A stretch of 64,000 bases of DNA from Anagrus nilaparvatae (GCA_022575985.1 JAKSXM010000237.1:2684501-2748500); one strand, 5' to 3'. Shown: positions 1 through 12,645, counted from the stretch's first letter. Notes: generated by a model from the sequence alone, not told the origin. A program made the numbers and translations.

Positions 1-2889
1 CCCATTTGTCCATGCGGACATTGCCAGACATGAAATAGACAGTCTGTAGAGCTTCGAATTCTCTAAACGTTGGTTCAAATGAGGCACTTTGTTTTTGTAC
101 CATTTTGGTGTATAAGTCACTTGGTCGTACAAGGTCGAGGCGTGTCCGAATATTACGACCCAAGAATAGTTGCGCAGGACTTTGTTCTGTCGTCGAGTGT
201 GGCGCTTTTCTATAATGCTGTAGGTACATGTTTAGCTTGCTATTGATATCGCTAGATGAGCACGACAAAGTCATTAATGCATCCTTGACGGACCCCACAC
301 TTCTTTCGGCTTGCCCATTTGTAGATGGGTGGTACGGTGCTGTTAGCCTATGGTATTTGACTCCTGAAGATTTGAGAAAATCTTTAAATTCTTCAGAAAC
401 AAACTGCCTTCCATTGTCTGAGACGACTGTTAATGGAACTCCGTACCTTGAAAATAAGTTGTCGAGTATCTCGATCGTAGCCTTGGAAGTTGTTGACTTT
501 GTGATAGCCACCTCGAGCCATTTGCTGTATGCATCTACGACGATTAAGAGCATTGATCCAGCGACAGGTCCAGCGTAGTCTATGTGGATACGTTCCCATG
601 GAGCCTTTGGATACTCCCAGTGATGAGTTCTAAACTTCGGTGGAGCATGTGCGTTTTTGGCACAATTTGAACAAGATCTGGCTGCGGCTTCGATATCATT
701 GTCTATACCTGGCCAGTAAACAAAAGAACGGGCAATACCTTTCATTTTTACGATGCCAAGATGTGCTGCATGAAGTTCATCTAAGACTTGCTTGCGAAAT
801 AGTTTTGGTATAACTACTCTATGTTCAAATAAGAGACAACCCGCAGATAGTGTGTATTTAGCCTCTGGTGACTTGACGCCATGACGTTCCAAGGATTGAC
901 CAGACTCAAGAAGTTTTATAAGTTTACCTAGATCTGCGTCTTTTCTTGTTTCAGCAGCGATTTCTTTGGCATTCAGAGGTAGCTGTTGGATTTGATGAAG
1001 AGTGAAAATTTCGAACTGATCTCGATCCATTACTTCCTCCTCCTTGTGGACAGATAGCCTGTGTATACTGGTTGTTGATTTATTTGGCAGAGGTAGGCGA
1101 GACAGGTAATCTGCATTTATATTTTCTTTTGACTTTTTAAACTGGACGTCAAAATTAAAGTTGGACATAAAGTCTGCGTAATTTGCCATTCTGCTAATAC
1201 ATAGAGTTGGCAACGATTTTTTTAGATGAAAAATTTGTGAAAGTGGCTTGTTATCAGTAATTAGTGTAAAATGACGTGCGTACAAGTAGTAGAAAAATTT
1301 TTGAATGCCCCAGACGCTAGATAAAGCTTCCTTGTCAATTTGTGGGTATTTTTGTTCGGTGACTGTGAGAGTACGACTTGCATAAGCAATTACTTTTTCA
1401 GTTCCATCACTAAGTTTGTGAGAAAGGACAGCTCCTATACCCGTTTTGCTTGCATCAGTTGCCAATAAGACTGGCAAATCTGGATCATATGGCATCAAGA
1501 CTTGAGGCGAGATTAGCATATCTCTTATTTTTGTGTAAGCTTTATCGGCATCCTCTGACCATGTAAGTTGCATCTTTTTATCATTGTTGCCATTAGTTAC
1601 CATATCTCTTAGTGGGCGATCTATGGTAGAAAGATTAGGTATAAAAGCATTATAGTAGACAGCTTTACCTAGAAAAAGTTGCATTTCTTCTACTGTTGAC
1701 GGTCTGGGTGCGTTTTTGACAGCTTCTATGTGCTTATCTGACTTGTGAATGCCATTTGCATCGATTCTGTGGCCTAAAAATTCTATGGAGTTGGCGACAA
1801 AAGTACACTTGTCTCTATTCAGTCGAAGGCCACGAGATTTAAGTTTTTCAAACAGATTAGTAAGTACGATAAGTAATACCTCGAAATTTTCAGAAAATAC
1901 AATAATATCGTCAAAAAATACTCTAATACCTTTTATTCCATGCAACACTTCTTCAATGCGGCGTTGCCAGATGGCTGGAATATTGGCTGCTCCATATACA
2001 GCTCGTTTTGGACGTATAAGTCCATGTGTAGGTGTGTTGAGAGTTAATATATGACTAAATTCTTCATCTATTGGCAGATGAGTGTAAGCATCAGTCAGGT
2101 CCAAGTGACAAAAAAGTTTGGCTCCTTTCATGTCACTAAATATATGCTCCGATTTGGGTATCGGGTGCTCGTCGATAATCATTTGATGATTTACTGTTGG
2201 CTTGTAGTTACCTGTGATTCTTAATTTGCCATTGGTTTTGACCACTACATGAGTAGGGGAAGCCCATTCAGATGCTTCAACCTTTTCGTAGAAATCTAAC
2301 GCTATTTTTCGATCTATTTCTTTTTTGTAGGTTTCTCGTAGCGCAAAGGGTACGTCGTGAGCCTTTGCAAAGATAGGCCTGGCGTCTGCCTTGAGATGTA
2401 CCTTGGCTGGTGGACCTGATAATTTACCAGCTGTATCTGAAAATATATCATTATATCTAGAAAGTAATTTACCTAGACTATTACTTTGGTCGGCTGAGAA
2501 TGCGGAAGATCTTGTAGAAAGGGCACGAATCGCCTCAGAAGATAACCCAGAGAATAGTTTTACAAAATCAATTTCGTGGACAAACTGTTCTGTCCAGCTT
2601 CGGCCAAAAAGAGAGTCGTAGTTGCCATCTACGACATATAGGTTTAGTCTGCACGTTTTTGAACCTAAGGTGACATTCAAAGGTACTCGGCCCATACAGT
2701 ATACCAGATGACCTGAATAATCCGAAAATTGACGGTCTGTTGGCAAAAGACGGAAGTTCTTCTTAATGGCCCGCATTGTCTGGAGACTGACGATTCCAGT
2801 TGGGGCAGCTGAGTCGAGTTCCATTTCTATGTTGACGCCATCTATTTTGACAGACAGCATGTGTCTCTTGGCAAACTGGGTCTCCGCTA
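1..2889 (-). CDS. Ty3/gypsy retrotransposon pol polyprotein (C-terminus beyond window edge)
   Basis: The minus strand is open from just after the gag stop (about 2889) to base 1, roughly 960 codons, with no stop seen on reading through. Domains in order: aspartic protease with LDSAAPTG near 2820; reverse transcriptase with KLRITGNYKP, the HLDLTDAY block and FFDDIIVF (the YxDD-box equivalent) near 1910; RNase H beginning LLATDASKTGIG near 1450; integrase with a zinc-binding HHCC module (ending SCSNC near 680), then core residues in HIDYAG, SDNGRQF and NGQAERS between about 580 and 300. The integrase DDE triad is present. Order PR-RT-RH-IN is that of Ty3/gypsy, and the integrase resembles the K02A2.6-like polyproteins common in insect genomes. 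One oddity is the protease signature D-S-A where D-T/S-G is expected. The C-terminus and 3' LTR lie left of the window, so full integrity cannot be judged. Confidence 0.93.
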
Positions 2890-3943
2890 TTCATTAGTAC
2901 TATGAATTTTATGGATAACATCAATACGGCTTACCGGTTCGTTTTGGTGAACGTTGCGACTCTGATTTTGAGTTGAACCAGAGTTGTTCTTTCTGCATAC
3001 AGTCTTAATATGACCTTTAATGCCACATGAATGGCATGATGCGTTTAGGTATGGGCAGCTTCGGCGAGCATGATTGGCCCCACCCTTGGCACTTAGTTTG
3101 AGAGTGGTTATTACTGGCGCTTCTATCCCGTTGTGGCGGTTTCCCTGAATTTTGGTCTTGACGGAAATTACTATTTCCACGACCTCGAGAGAAGCTTCTG
3201 TTAGGTCCCCTTCGGGTATTTCTGGTTTTTGGCTGACTGTAGCCTAGCTTATTGGTCTGCGTATCAGATCCCGCCGGATTATTTGAATTCTTGACGTCCA
3301 CTGCCGTTTGTTGCACAGCTTCGAGTGTGCTTGCAATTTCATAAGCCTTATTGAAAGTATCAGGCTTTTGGGCTATGATTTCGTCGCACATATCGCGAGA
3401 TTCAAGACCATGCAGGAGCTGTTCGATCAGCATCCTGTCTAAAAATGTACCGTATTCGCAATGTGCGGCTCCTTGCTTTAGACGTAAGGCGAAATTGGCT
3501 ATGGACTCACCTTTTGATTGGCAAATATTTCTGAATCTGATGCTTTCTGCATATTTGTTTTTCTGACTGTCGAAATGGTTGATCAGTGTCTCCTTTATTG
3601 AGTCGTAGCTAAGAGTTGACGGTTCCTTAGGGCTTGCCAAGAACTTCAATGCGTTGTTCAATTCGGTGCCCATATGTACCCGTGCGTAGTCAGCGTGCAA
3701 ATTCTCCTTTATGTTACTCAATTTTAAAGCCCAGTCAAAACGAGTAAAATAGTCTTTAACGCTGGTAGTCTCTGACGACTTAAATTCTGTGATAGAAAAC
3801 GCAGGTACCTTTGCTGTAGAACTGCCTTCTGCTGGCTGAAGATTTACAGTCTTCAAAGCAGTAGCGATTGCTGTGGCTAAAGTTTTAATCATATCTGTCT
3901 CGTCGGCCATTATGTATCCGTACGTGTAGAAATTGTGTAACAC
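2887..3943 (-). CDS. Ty3/gypsy gag with zinc knuckles, split by a one-base frame change
   Basis: The first frame (3943-3017, 308 codons) encodes a retrotransposon Gag. An N-terminal capsid-like region includes VKDYFTRFDWALKL and FRNICQSKGESIANFALRLK, followed by an Arg/Ser/Asn-rich segment. The nucleocapsid is divided between frames: the first frame reads TKCQGWG and soon ends, while the overlapping frame (3180-2887) reads GANHARRSC and then CHSCGIKGHIKTVC, a perfect C-x2-C-x4-H-x4-C knuckle. The change must lie in the G-rich run near 3088, inside the first knuckle. This may be a simple indel, or less likely programmed slippage. The ATG at 3943 may be upstream of the functional one; an in-frame Met begins MADETDMIK shortly after. 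The pol frame opens directly at the end of the second frame, with essentially no overlap. Confidence 0.88.
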
Positions 3944-3959
3944 TTAATTAAATCCAATT

Positions 3960-4190
3960 GTGTAAAATGTAAGGTGATATGTGATGGAATCACCCATATA
4001 TTACACTATAAAAGGCATAGTAGCGATATGCTTATAAAATGTTACAACATCTGATGGAATCACCCATGTATAATGACTAAAAGAGCAAAATAGCTATACG
4101 CATGTAGAATGTTACCACATGTGATGGGATCACCCATATATAATGACTGATAGCGCGCGGTAGCTGTTAATACACATGCTGTATGTATGG
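3960..4190. repeat. Three 70-bp tandem repeats in the gypsy 5' leader
   Basis: The motif TGATGGAATCACCCAT recurs at 3982, 4052 and 4122 (the third with GGG for GAA at one place), exactly 70 bp apart, with similar flanks (TATAATGACT, TAGCGATATGC). The array lies between the gag start and the primer binding site, so it is part of the untranslated leader of the minus-strand element. Each unit contains the short dyad GATGGAATCACCCATC. Confidence 0.85.
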
Positions 4191-4203
4191 TGACACATAG
4201 ATT

Positions 4204-4231
4204 CTATATATATATATATATATATATATAA
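4204..4231. repeat. (TA)n microsatellite in gypsy leader
   Basis: About 13 uninterrupted TA dinucleotides between the 70-bp repeats and the primer binding site. Confidence 0.9.
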
Positions 4232-4341
4232 GATGACGCAACCGCGGGCCGACGCCCAAAGATGATTTCCGTTAACAGAAATTTTGTGAACACATTTTTT
4301 GTAAAGAAAGAGTTTATAACTTAGCACATGATTTTATCCTT

Positions 4342-4359
4342 ATCCCACTTCTGACACCA
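4342..4359 (-). other. Primer binding site, tRNA-Leu type
   Basis: The minus strand reads TGGTGTCAGAAGTGGGA immediately inside the LTR. This is complementary to the 3' end (TCCCACTTCTGACA plus CCA) found in animal tRNA-Leu(CAG). It starts three bases from the LTR end, as expected for the (-) strand primer of a retroelement. Confidence 0.8.
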
Positions 4360-4362
4360 ATT

Positions 4363-4625
4363 TGTTGTGTATAAAGATAAAATAATTACACTTTATTTAT
4401 TATATACAAAATCATTTAATAAAATCAATAACTAAATCAATACATAATAACAATATTAGTCGATAACGCATTATACGCGTCGATGACTTTTTGAGTATAC
4501 ATATACGACTGACTGGAGATAGTATAGTATGAGAATAGGAGAAAAAGGAATAGACGAGAATGACTTGCGCATCAATTAATAATGCCCAAATGTAAAAACA
4601 ATGGAAGGGATTCTCATACATAACA
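4363..4625 (-). repeat. 5' LTR of the Ty3/gypsy element
   Basis: On the minus strand it begins TGTTATGTATGAG at 4625 and ends CACAACA at 4363, giving TG...CA termini over 263 bp. An AATAAATAAAG polyadenylation-type signal lies near its inner end. The outer boundary is independently supported: base 4626 starts a sequence that continues uninterrupted in the inverted homologous copy at 18914-20736. The LTR edge therefore marks the insertion point into that repeat. Confidence 0.85.
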
Positions 4626-6378
4626 AGATCATTTTGTTATTAAAGTAAAATTTCTAGCGTCCATGGATTGATCGCGCCGGCGTTAATGGATTTTAAATCA
4701 TTTTTGCATAATTAAAAAGAGATAAATATAAAAAAAGCTAATTTTATTATTTTTTTGTAAAATTTTATTAGAATATATAATTATTCCTTAATAAAATTTG
4801 CTCGTAAAGGCTGTTATTATTTCAAAAATTTTTATCCCTTAATAATTAAAATATTGAGTAACATGATTTTTTTGTTTTGTCAAAGAAATGGTTGGCAACG
4901 ATGCGAAAATTACAAATATTCGCGATTTTCTACTAGAAAACGAAACATAGTGCTCAATTATTATAAAAAGATAGGAGTTTTTACCAGAATTTATAATAAT
5001 TTCTTATAATTTATTTTCTCAGTGTACTTCTTGCATTTAACCAATCTTCCACAACAATGATAATAATAATAATAATAATATTTTGTAATAAAAAAAATAA
5101 CCACATTAATTGCTTCAAGATTTTAACATTATTTATATTATTTCTATTAATCACAAAATAATAAATTATTTAATTCTATAAATTGTTTGATTCTTTAAAA
5201 AATGCCAATATAACTTTTAAATCTTAATTTTAAAATGCAAACATAACCATTTAATATTTTTAGGCTGTTTATTATTGTTTATAATTTCATTAAGTTGCAT
5301 GCATAAATAAACATAGCAACGAGCAAAATAATCCAAGGAAGTCAAAAAGAGACAAAATTTCCATCACTCTTTCTTGTGTGTTATAATTTATATCAAAATA
5401 AAAAAAAAATTGTGATCGGATACAAAAAATTACTATATACTAAATTTCTAAAACTTGTACTCTCATTAAAATAAATTAGATATGTCCAAAACGAAAAATA
5501 AAGGTGTTTTATGTATTTTTTTGTGACGAAGATTTTGGAGAAAAAAATTTTCAAAAAATTAATTATCAGATTCAAGATATCGAGTAAAAATCATAATTTC
5601 AAATATAAGTAATTTCATGGAAATGAATGAGGTATTACATCCAAATTAAAAAAAAAAGTATTTTGAGATTTTTTTAATAAACAAATTTTTGGAAAAAAAA
5701 GTAAGGTATTCATTCGATAATTGTTTTGAAATATCACTGGTTACAATATTTTAAAATATTAGTACTTTCATAGAATTAAATGAGGTATTACAAAAAAAAA
5801 AAAATAAATATTGCAGTTTTTTTTATTTTTCTTTTTTTTTAATTTTGAGAAAATAATTTTGAAAAAATTAAGTATCAATTCCAAAAAATTACTGAAAACG
5901 AGGTTCTTAAAACTAGTACTTCCATGGAAATAAATTAGGTACTACGTCCAAAAAGAAAAAAAAGTTTCGTATTTTTTGTATTTTTTTGTGAAAAAAATTT
6001 TAGAAAAAAAATTTTCAGAAAATTAAGTATCCGATTCGAGATATCATGTAAAAACCATACTTTCAAATATAAGTAGTTTCATGGAAATAAATGAGGTATT
6101 ACATCCAAATCAAAAAAAAAAAAAAGTACCTCGAGCTTTTTTGGTGAAAAAATTTTTGAAAAAAAAATTAGGTCTTAATTCCATAATATTTGTGAAATAT
6201 CACCGATTACATACATACGTACGTACGTACGTACGTACACACACACACACACACACACACAGACTTTTTTTAAAAACAGGTTTTTTAGCTTCCTGGGGTC
6301 CCAAAACGTGCTTATATGCCAAAAAATAGAAAATCAAATTTTGACCTAACACAATGGTTCCTCTTTGAGGAAACAAAA
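4626..6378 (+). repeat. Hairpin-ended repeat family, copy 1 (5' end displaced by gypsy insertion)
   Basis: This matches, in inverted orientation and collinearly, nearly all of 18914-20602: for example ATCATTTTGTTATTAAAG, GCGCCGGCGTTAATGG, and the microsatellite (TACG)n(CA)n near 6210-6262. It ends with the hairpin GGTTCCTCTTTGAGGAAAC at 6356-6374, then AAAA and TA. The missing 5' tip is explained by the gypsy LTR ending at 4625. No coding potential was seen; apparent ORFs cross the microsatellite. Confidence 0.8.
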
Positions 6379-6600
6379 TAATAATAATAATAATAATAAT
6401 ATTATATATATATATATGGGGCGTTCTTTGTCAGATCAGCCACCCCCCCTGTACAGTAAAATATTAAAGATAAAAAGATAAGAGTGGGCTCAAAATTTTC
6501 GTTGAAGATTCTAGTTTTTAATGCCGTGTGGTGTTTTTTTCAAAATTGATCACTTGCGGGTATTTTGGTCAGCGTTTTGGCCAGTGTCAAAAAAAAAATA

Positions 6601-8351
6601 CCCTGCCAAGTAATTGGCACTATGGTTCCTCATTAGCAATAACAAAATGTTGTCAATATTCTATTTTAACTAATAAAAAATTAAAATATTAGAATAATTG
6701 TGCCAAATATTCTAAATTTAAGAAAGAAAGTGTATAAACTTTCCCCTGATACCCAAAAAATTTTCAAAACTCATAATTCCAGGTATTAATACTTTCAGAG
6801 AAATATAATTGGCACTACGTCAATAAAAAGATAATATTTTTTTAACTTTTTAATGTAAAAAATTTTGAAGAAAAAAAAATTCGAAAAATTACTTATCAGA
6901 TGGAGAGATCCTTTAAAAACGATAATTCTAGATATTCGTACTTTTATAGGAAGAAATTAAGTATTACGTCCTAAAATAAAAAAAATTGTTAAATTATTGT
7001 TTTTTTCTAATTTTTTTATGTAAAAAATTTTAAAAGAAAATTTAAAAAAAAAATTAGGTATCAGATTGTTGATATCCAGTTAAAAAGATAATTCTACATA
7101 TTAGTACTTTCATGGAAAAAAATGAGGTACTACGTCCAAAAAGTAAAAAAATTATGGTATTTTTTTAATTATTTTATGTAAAAAATTTTTTAAAAAAAAT
7201 TTCGAAAAATTATGTATCAGATGGAGAAATCCTTTACAAACAATAATTCTAGATATTCGTACTTTCATAGGAAAAAATTAAGTATTACTTCCTAAAATAA
7301 AAAAAATTTTGACGTTTTTTGTATTTTTTGGCGACAAAAATTTTGACAAAAAAATTTAAAAAAAATTAAGTATTAGGTCCAAAAAATTACAATAAACGAT
7401 ATTTCTAAAACTAGTACTTCCATGGAAATAAATTAGGTACTACGTCCAAAAAGAAAAAAAAAATTGGTATTTTTTGTATTTTTTTGTGAAAAAAATTTTA
7501 GGAAAAAAATTTTCAGAAAATTAAGTATCCGATTTGAGATATCATGTGAAAACCATACTTTCAAATACTAGTACTTTCATGGGAATAAATGAGGTATTAC
7601 ATCCAAATTAAAAAAAAAAAAAGCAGTTTGAGATTTTTTGATAAAAAAATGTTTGGAAAAGAAAATTAGGTCTTAATTCGATAATGGTTTTGAAATATCA
7701 CTAGTTAAAATATTTTCAGATATTAGTACTTTCATAGAATTAAATGAGGTATTACACCAAAAAAAAAAAAAAATATTGCAGTTTTTTTTATTTTTCTTTT
7801 TTTTTAATTTTGACAAAAAAAATTTTGAAAAAATTAAGTATCAGATCCAAAAAATTACAATAAACAAGTTTCTTAAAACTAGTACTTCCATGGAAATAAA
7901 TTAGGTACTACGTCCAAAACGAAAAAAAAAATTGGTATTTTTTGTATTTTTTTGTGAAAAAAATTTTAGAAAAAAAAATTCCAGAAAATTAAGTATCCGA
8001 TTCGAGATATCATGTGAAAACCATACTTTCAAATATAAGTACTTTCATGGAAATAAATGAGGTATTACATCCAAATTAAAAAAAAAAAAAAGTACCTCGA
8101 GCTTTTTTAGTGAAAAAATTTTTGAAAAAAAAATTAGGTCTTAATTCCATAATGTTTGTGAAATATCAGCGATTACATACGTACGTACAAACGTATTTTA
8201 CGTACGTACGTACACACACACATACACACATACAGACTTTTTTTAAAAACCGGTTTTTTAGCTTCCTGAGGTCTCAAAACGTGCTTTTATACCAAAAAAT
8301 CAAAAAAAAAATTTTGACCGATCACAATGGTTCCTCTATGAGGAACCAAAA
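6601..8351 (+). mobile_element. Hairpin-ended repeat family, copy 2 (complete, TA-flanked)
   Basis: It starts CCCTGCCAAGTAATTGGCAC, containing the 5' hairpin TGCCAA-GTAA-TTGGCA. It ends with the hairpin GGTTCCTCTATGAGGAACC (8329-8347) followed by AAAA. TA precedes it (6599-6600) and follows it (8352-8353). The unoccupied site is preserved in the opposite arm (complement of 15541-15571), where the A-run passes directly into TAAGAATC. The insertion boundaries are therefore exact. The interior has degenerate ~300-bp subrepeats and the (TACG)/(CA) microsatellite near 8175-8235. No ORF of note. Confidence 0.85.
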
Positions 8352-8759
8352 TAAGAATCTTCAATAAAATGTTTGTGTTTAATTTTTTTTTTTAATTTTA
8401 GGGTGGTATCTGGTCAATTGGCTAATAATAAAGATTTATTTTGTCATGTCAAAATTTCTAAAAACTTATCCCTGTTCAGCAAAAATGGGTCAAAAAAATT
8501 GTAAATATTGGAACTTTAATAATTTTTTAAAGACAAAAAGAGCATGCTAAAAAATATATTTACATTTATGGGACAAAAAATGCTTAAAATTAACTTAGCA
8601 ATGCGTGAGAATTTTTTCAAAAAAATTTTTGGAGATTTTCGGATTTCTGGATTTTTTCATTTTTGGCCAAAATTCGAAAATTTTCAAAAAGTTTTGAAAA
8701 TATAAATCCATACTAGCTGATTGGCCTCGCGATGCTCGGCTTAACCAAATAAAAACTCT

Positions 8760-9040
8760 TGTGCATTAATTTTTTTATATTTTAATCATATGTAGTTAAT
8801 TATAATAAATTTAATCATACGTGATCAAAATGCAATTTAATTTTATTTAAAAATGAATGAGAACAGAATTAATTTTATACCTCCAAATTTATTAACCAAA
8901 AAATTATATAATTCATATTAAGAAAAAGTTACATGATTATTTATAAATATTTATAACTAATGAGGTATATTTTATAACATAAATAATTATTGATAATAAA
9001 TAATAATTGAAAATAAAATATAGTAATGTGCAGTTTTTTT
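8760..9040. other. AT-rich sequence, nothing recognised
   Basis: Low-complexity AT-rich DNA between the left arm and the first satellite array. No ORF, RNA gene or clear repeat was seen. Confidence 0.6.
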
Positions 9041-10350
9041 AACAAAATTTTCAGTTTTTTTCATACTGTAGACAATCAATATTTGAATATTTTCAATTTT
9101 CATATATACATCACAACTGATATTGTAGACAATCAACATGAATATGACTATAGAATGAAATTTTTATAATTTTTTATTTTTCAATTAATAGCACAGCCGA
9201 TATCCATTTTACTCTATGGTGACATTTTTGGGATTTTCCATATATAAAAAAAAAATACAATATAGATTGAAATTTTTGCTGTTTTTTTATATTTTAGACA
9301 ATCAATATGAATTTTACTCTGAAGTGAAATATTTATTATTTTTTTTTTTTCATAAATAGGACAGAAGATATCCATTTTACTCTATAGTGAAATTTTTTGG
9401 GTTTTTTCATATATAAAACCGTCAAAAATATAGAGTGAAATTTTTTCAGTTTTTTCATATTGTAGACAATCAATGTGAATTTTACTATCGAGTGAAACTT
9501 TTATAATATTTTTTATAAACTTATAATTTTTATAATGTTTTCATAAATAGGACAGCCGATATCAATTATACTCTTTATATGGTTAAATTTTTGAGTTTTT
9601 TCATATATAAAACAACTAACATTATAGATTGAAATTTTTGTTGTTTTTTTATATTGCAGAGAATCAATATTAATTTTACTCTAGAGTGAAATATTTATGA
9701 TTTTGGTTCTTCATAGAGGACCCATTGTTTTAGGTGAAATTTTTATTTCTGATTTTTTGACATATACGCACGTTTTGAGACCTCAGGATGCTAAGAAACC
9801 AGTATTTAAAAAAAGTATGTATGAATGTGTGTGAGTGTATTTATGTATGTATGTAGAACTGTCACCGGTGATATTTCACAACCTGTATGACATTAAGACC
9901 TATTTTTTTTATAAAATTTTTTTCACCAAAAAGTCTCCAGGTACTTTTTTTTTTTTAATTTGGATGTAATACCTCATTTTTTCCATGCAAGTAAATTTTT
10001 GTAGTATTTTCATATTGTAAACAGCCAATATGAACTTTACTATACAATTAAATTTTTAAAATTTTTGTTTTTTTTATTCTTAGGACTGCCGATATCTATC
10101 TTATTTCATAATGAAATTTTTGAATTTTTTCATATATAAATACCCGACATAATAGATGGTAAATTTTTTCGTTTTTTCATATTGTAAACCGCCAATATGA
10201 ATTTTACTATATAGTTAAATATTTCTAATTTTTTTTTCATTCTTAATTTTTCATATATAAAACAGCCAGAAATATAGATTGAAATTTTTGTAGTTTTTTT
10301 ATATTGTAAACAGCTAATATGAATTTTTCATTTCATGATGTAAATATGCT
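9040..10350. repeat. Satellite array, ~185-190-bp unit
   Basis: Degenerate tandem units recur. Landmarks are TCATATTGTAGACAATCAAT, then a TTTTACTCTATAGTGAAAT block, CAGCCGATATCCATTTTAC and TTTTTTCATATATAAAAC. About six units are recognisable, interrupted at 9707-9990 by a hairpin-ended repeat fragment. Confidence 0.7.
9707..9990 (-). repeat. Hairpin-ended repeat family, 3'-end fragment
   Basis: In minus orientation it carries the 3' terminal block of the family: the hairpin at 9707-9725 (GGTTCTTCATAGAGGACCC on the plus strand), the GTGTGAGTGTATT microsatellite region and the ATACCTCATTTTTTCC block. The rest of the element is absent. It is embedded in the satellite array. Confidence 0.75.
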
Positions 10351-11040
10351 ACACTTTCTGCCCGCAAATCTATGCTTGAAAGTCGCATTTTTTTTTCAAT
10401 CTCTTGTTTTTTCTAGGGAAGAAAGTAACAACTTTCAGCAGTAGTTATAACAAACTATAGCATATTTTTTTTTTTAATTTTAAATAAAATATTTTATTGC
10501 TTAAAAAAAAAAACTGTATCTGCCACAGTGAGTCTCGAACCGGGGACCTCTATATTATTATCTTAACACGCTGCCAACGCGCTAATGATTCGTATGCATT
10601 TAAATCGAATTTCGTTAAATATATGGTCTGGAAAAGAAAGAGTGAGAAAGAAGATTAGGGAACTGAAGGTTGTCTCTTTATCCACGCACATATATTATGC
10701 AATATAAATGTATATGTAAATTATTGATTTAATTATTCTTTAATTAATCTTATCTTTTTGCATCAAATGCAGCATATTTACATCTGAAAATAAAAACCCA
10801 AGTGAATAGCAGGGGACGAAAGAATTATATTGACTCGTGACGGGAAAGGTCGCTCGGTATACTGACAAAGACAGCACTTGCCTTCGAAAACTATCGAAAA
10901 CCCTGACATCTCCTTTTCATTTTGAGAAGGGATGTCAAAGTCTTCGTTATTGGTATCGATGTAGATGTGGGATTTATAATTTGCGCGGCAGTATACGCTA
11001 TTCTATATTTTTTTCGATTAGTGTCCTTTTTTAAATGAAA
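10351..11040. other. AT-rich spacer between satellites with one tRNA-like segment
   Basis: No coding sequence. The only structured feature is the tRNA-like block at 10510-10590. 10770-11000 is somewhat less AT-rich but unrecognised. Confidence 0.5.
10510..10590 (-). pseudogene. tRNA-like sequence (tRNA pseudogene or SINE head)
   Basis: The minus strand has an A-box-like TTAGCGCGTTGGCAGCG followed by a B-box-like GGTTCGAGACTC about 45 bases later, the internal promoter spacing of a tRNA gene. Acceptor ends do not pair and the anticodon arm is AT-filled, so it is not a functional tRNA. Confidence 0.5.
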
Positions 11041-12640
11041 GTTGGAATTTCAAATATTTTTATGCAATTATTGCATTGAAATATTTTTATTAACTTTAGC
11101 AGAAACTATACGTCATTTTACATTTTTTTATAATAGTGTTATGCTTTATACAAATGCTGGAATTTCAAATATTTTTATGCAATGTTATCATTGAAATATT
11201 TTTATTGATTTTGGCAGAAACTGTACACCATTCTAAATTTTTTTGAATAATGGTTTGTTATATATAAAAATTGGTATTTCAAATATTTTTATGCAATGTT
11301 AATATTGAAATATTTTTATTCACTTTGACAGAAACTATACGTCATTCTAAATTTTTTTCGATTAGTCGTCCTGTTTTATATAAAAGTTGGAATTTCAAAT
11401 ATTTTTATGCAATGATTGCATTGAAATATTTTTATTGACTTTAGCAGAAACTATACGCCATTCTAAATTTTTTTCTATTAGTCGTCCTGTTTTATATAAA
11501 AGTTGTAATTTCAAAAATTTTTATGCAATTGAAATATTTTTATTGACTTTAGCAGAGACTATACGCCATTCTAAATTTTTTTCGATTAGTGTCCTGTTTT
11601 ATATAAAAGTTGTAATTTAAAATGTTTTTATGCAATGATAGCATTAAAATTTTTATATTTACTTTGGCAGAAACTATACGCTATTCTAAAATTTTTTTTA
11701 ATAGTCATACACTTTTATGCAATAATTGTATTGAAATATTTTTTTAATCTTAAAAATTTTTATGCAATGATAGCATTGAAATATTTTTATTGACTTTAGC
11801 AGAAACTATACGCCATTTTAAATTTTTTCGATCAGTTTCCTGTTTTATATAAAAGTTGCAACTTGAAATATTTTTGTGCAATGATTGCATTGGAATATTT
11901 TTATTGACTTTAGCAGAAACTATACATGATTTTATATTTTTTTCTAATAGTGTCCTGTTTTATATAAAAGTTGCAACTTAAAATATTTTTGTGCAATGAT
12001 TGCATTGAAATATTTTTATTAACTTTAGCAGAAACTATACGCCATTTAAAATTTTTTTCTAATAGTCTACTGTTTTATAGAAAATTTGTAATTCCAAATA
12101 TTTTCATGCAATGATAGCATTGAAATTTTTTTATTCAGTTTAGCAGAAACTATTCGCCATTCTAAATTTTTTTTGAATAGTCATACATTTTTATGCAATG
12201 ATTGCATTGAAATATTTTTGTAATTTCAAATATTTTTTGCAATGATAGCATTTAATTTTTTTTTTAATTTTAGTTGAAACTGTACATCATTTAAAATTTT
12301 TTTCTAATAGTATCCTGTTTTATTTAAAAGTTGGAATTTCAAATATTCTTTTGCAATTATTGCATTGTAATATTTTTATTGACTTTAGCAGAAACTATAC
12401 ATCATTTAATATTTTTTTCTAATAGTGTCCTGTTTTATATAAAAGTTGCAACTTAAAATATTTTTTTGCAATGATAGCATTGAAAAATTTTTATTGACTT
12501 TAGCAGAAACTATACGCGATTCTAAATTTTTTTCGATTAGGGACCTATTTTATATAAAAGTTGTAATTTAAAATGTTTTTATGCAATGATAGCATTGGCA
12601 TATTATTGACTTTACCAGAAACTATACACCATTATAAAAC
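11040..12640. repeat. Satellite array, ~115-bp unit (left part)
   Basis: About 13 tandem units. The landmark TATGCAAT occurs at 11061, 11176, 11290, 11406, 11522 and 11630, so the period is 108-116 bp. A complete unit reads GCAATGATTGCATTGAAAT, TTTAGCAGAAACTATACGCC, TAAATTTTTTTCGATTAG, TCCTGTTTTATATAAAAG. Each unit carries the perfect dyad ATGCAAT-G-ATTGCAT or a decayed version. Short ORFs here are repeat translations. Confidence 0.85.
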
Positions 12641-12645
12641 AGTCT

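Noticed and set aside
6081..8367. ORFs of 82-85 codons with Tyr-Val-Arg-Thr and His-Thr runs
   Set aside because: They are translations of the (TACG)n(CA)n microsatellite in the hairpin-ended repeat family; the same ORF recurs in each copy only because the repeat does.
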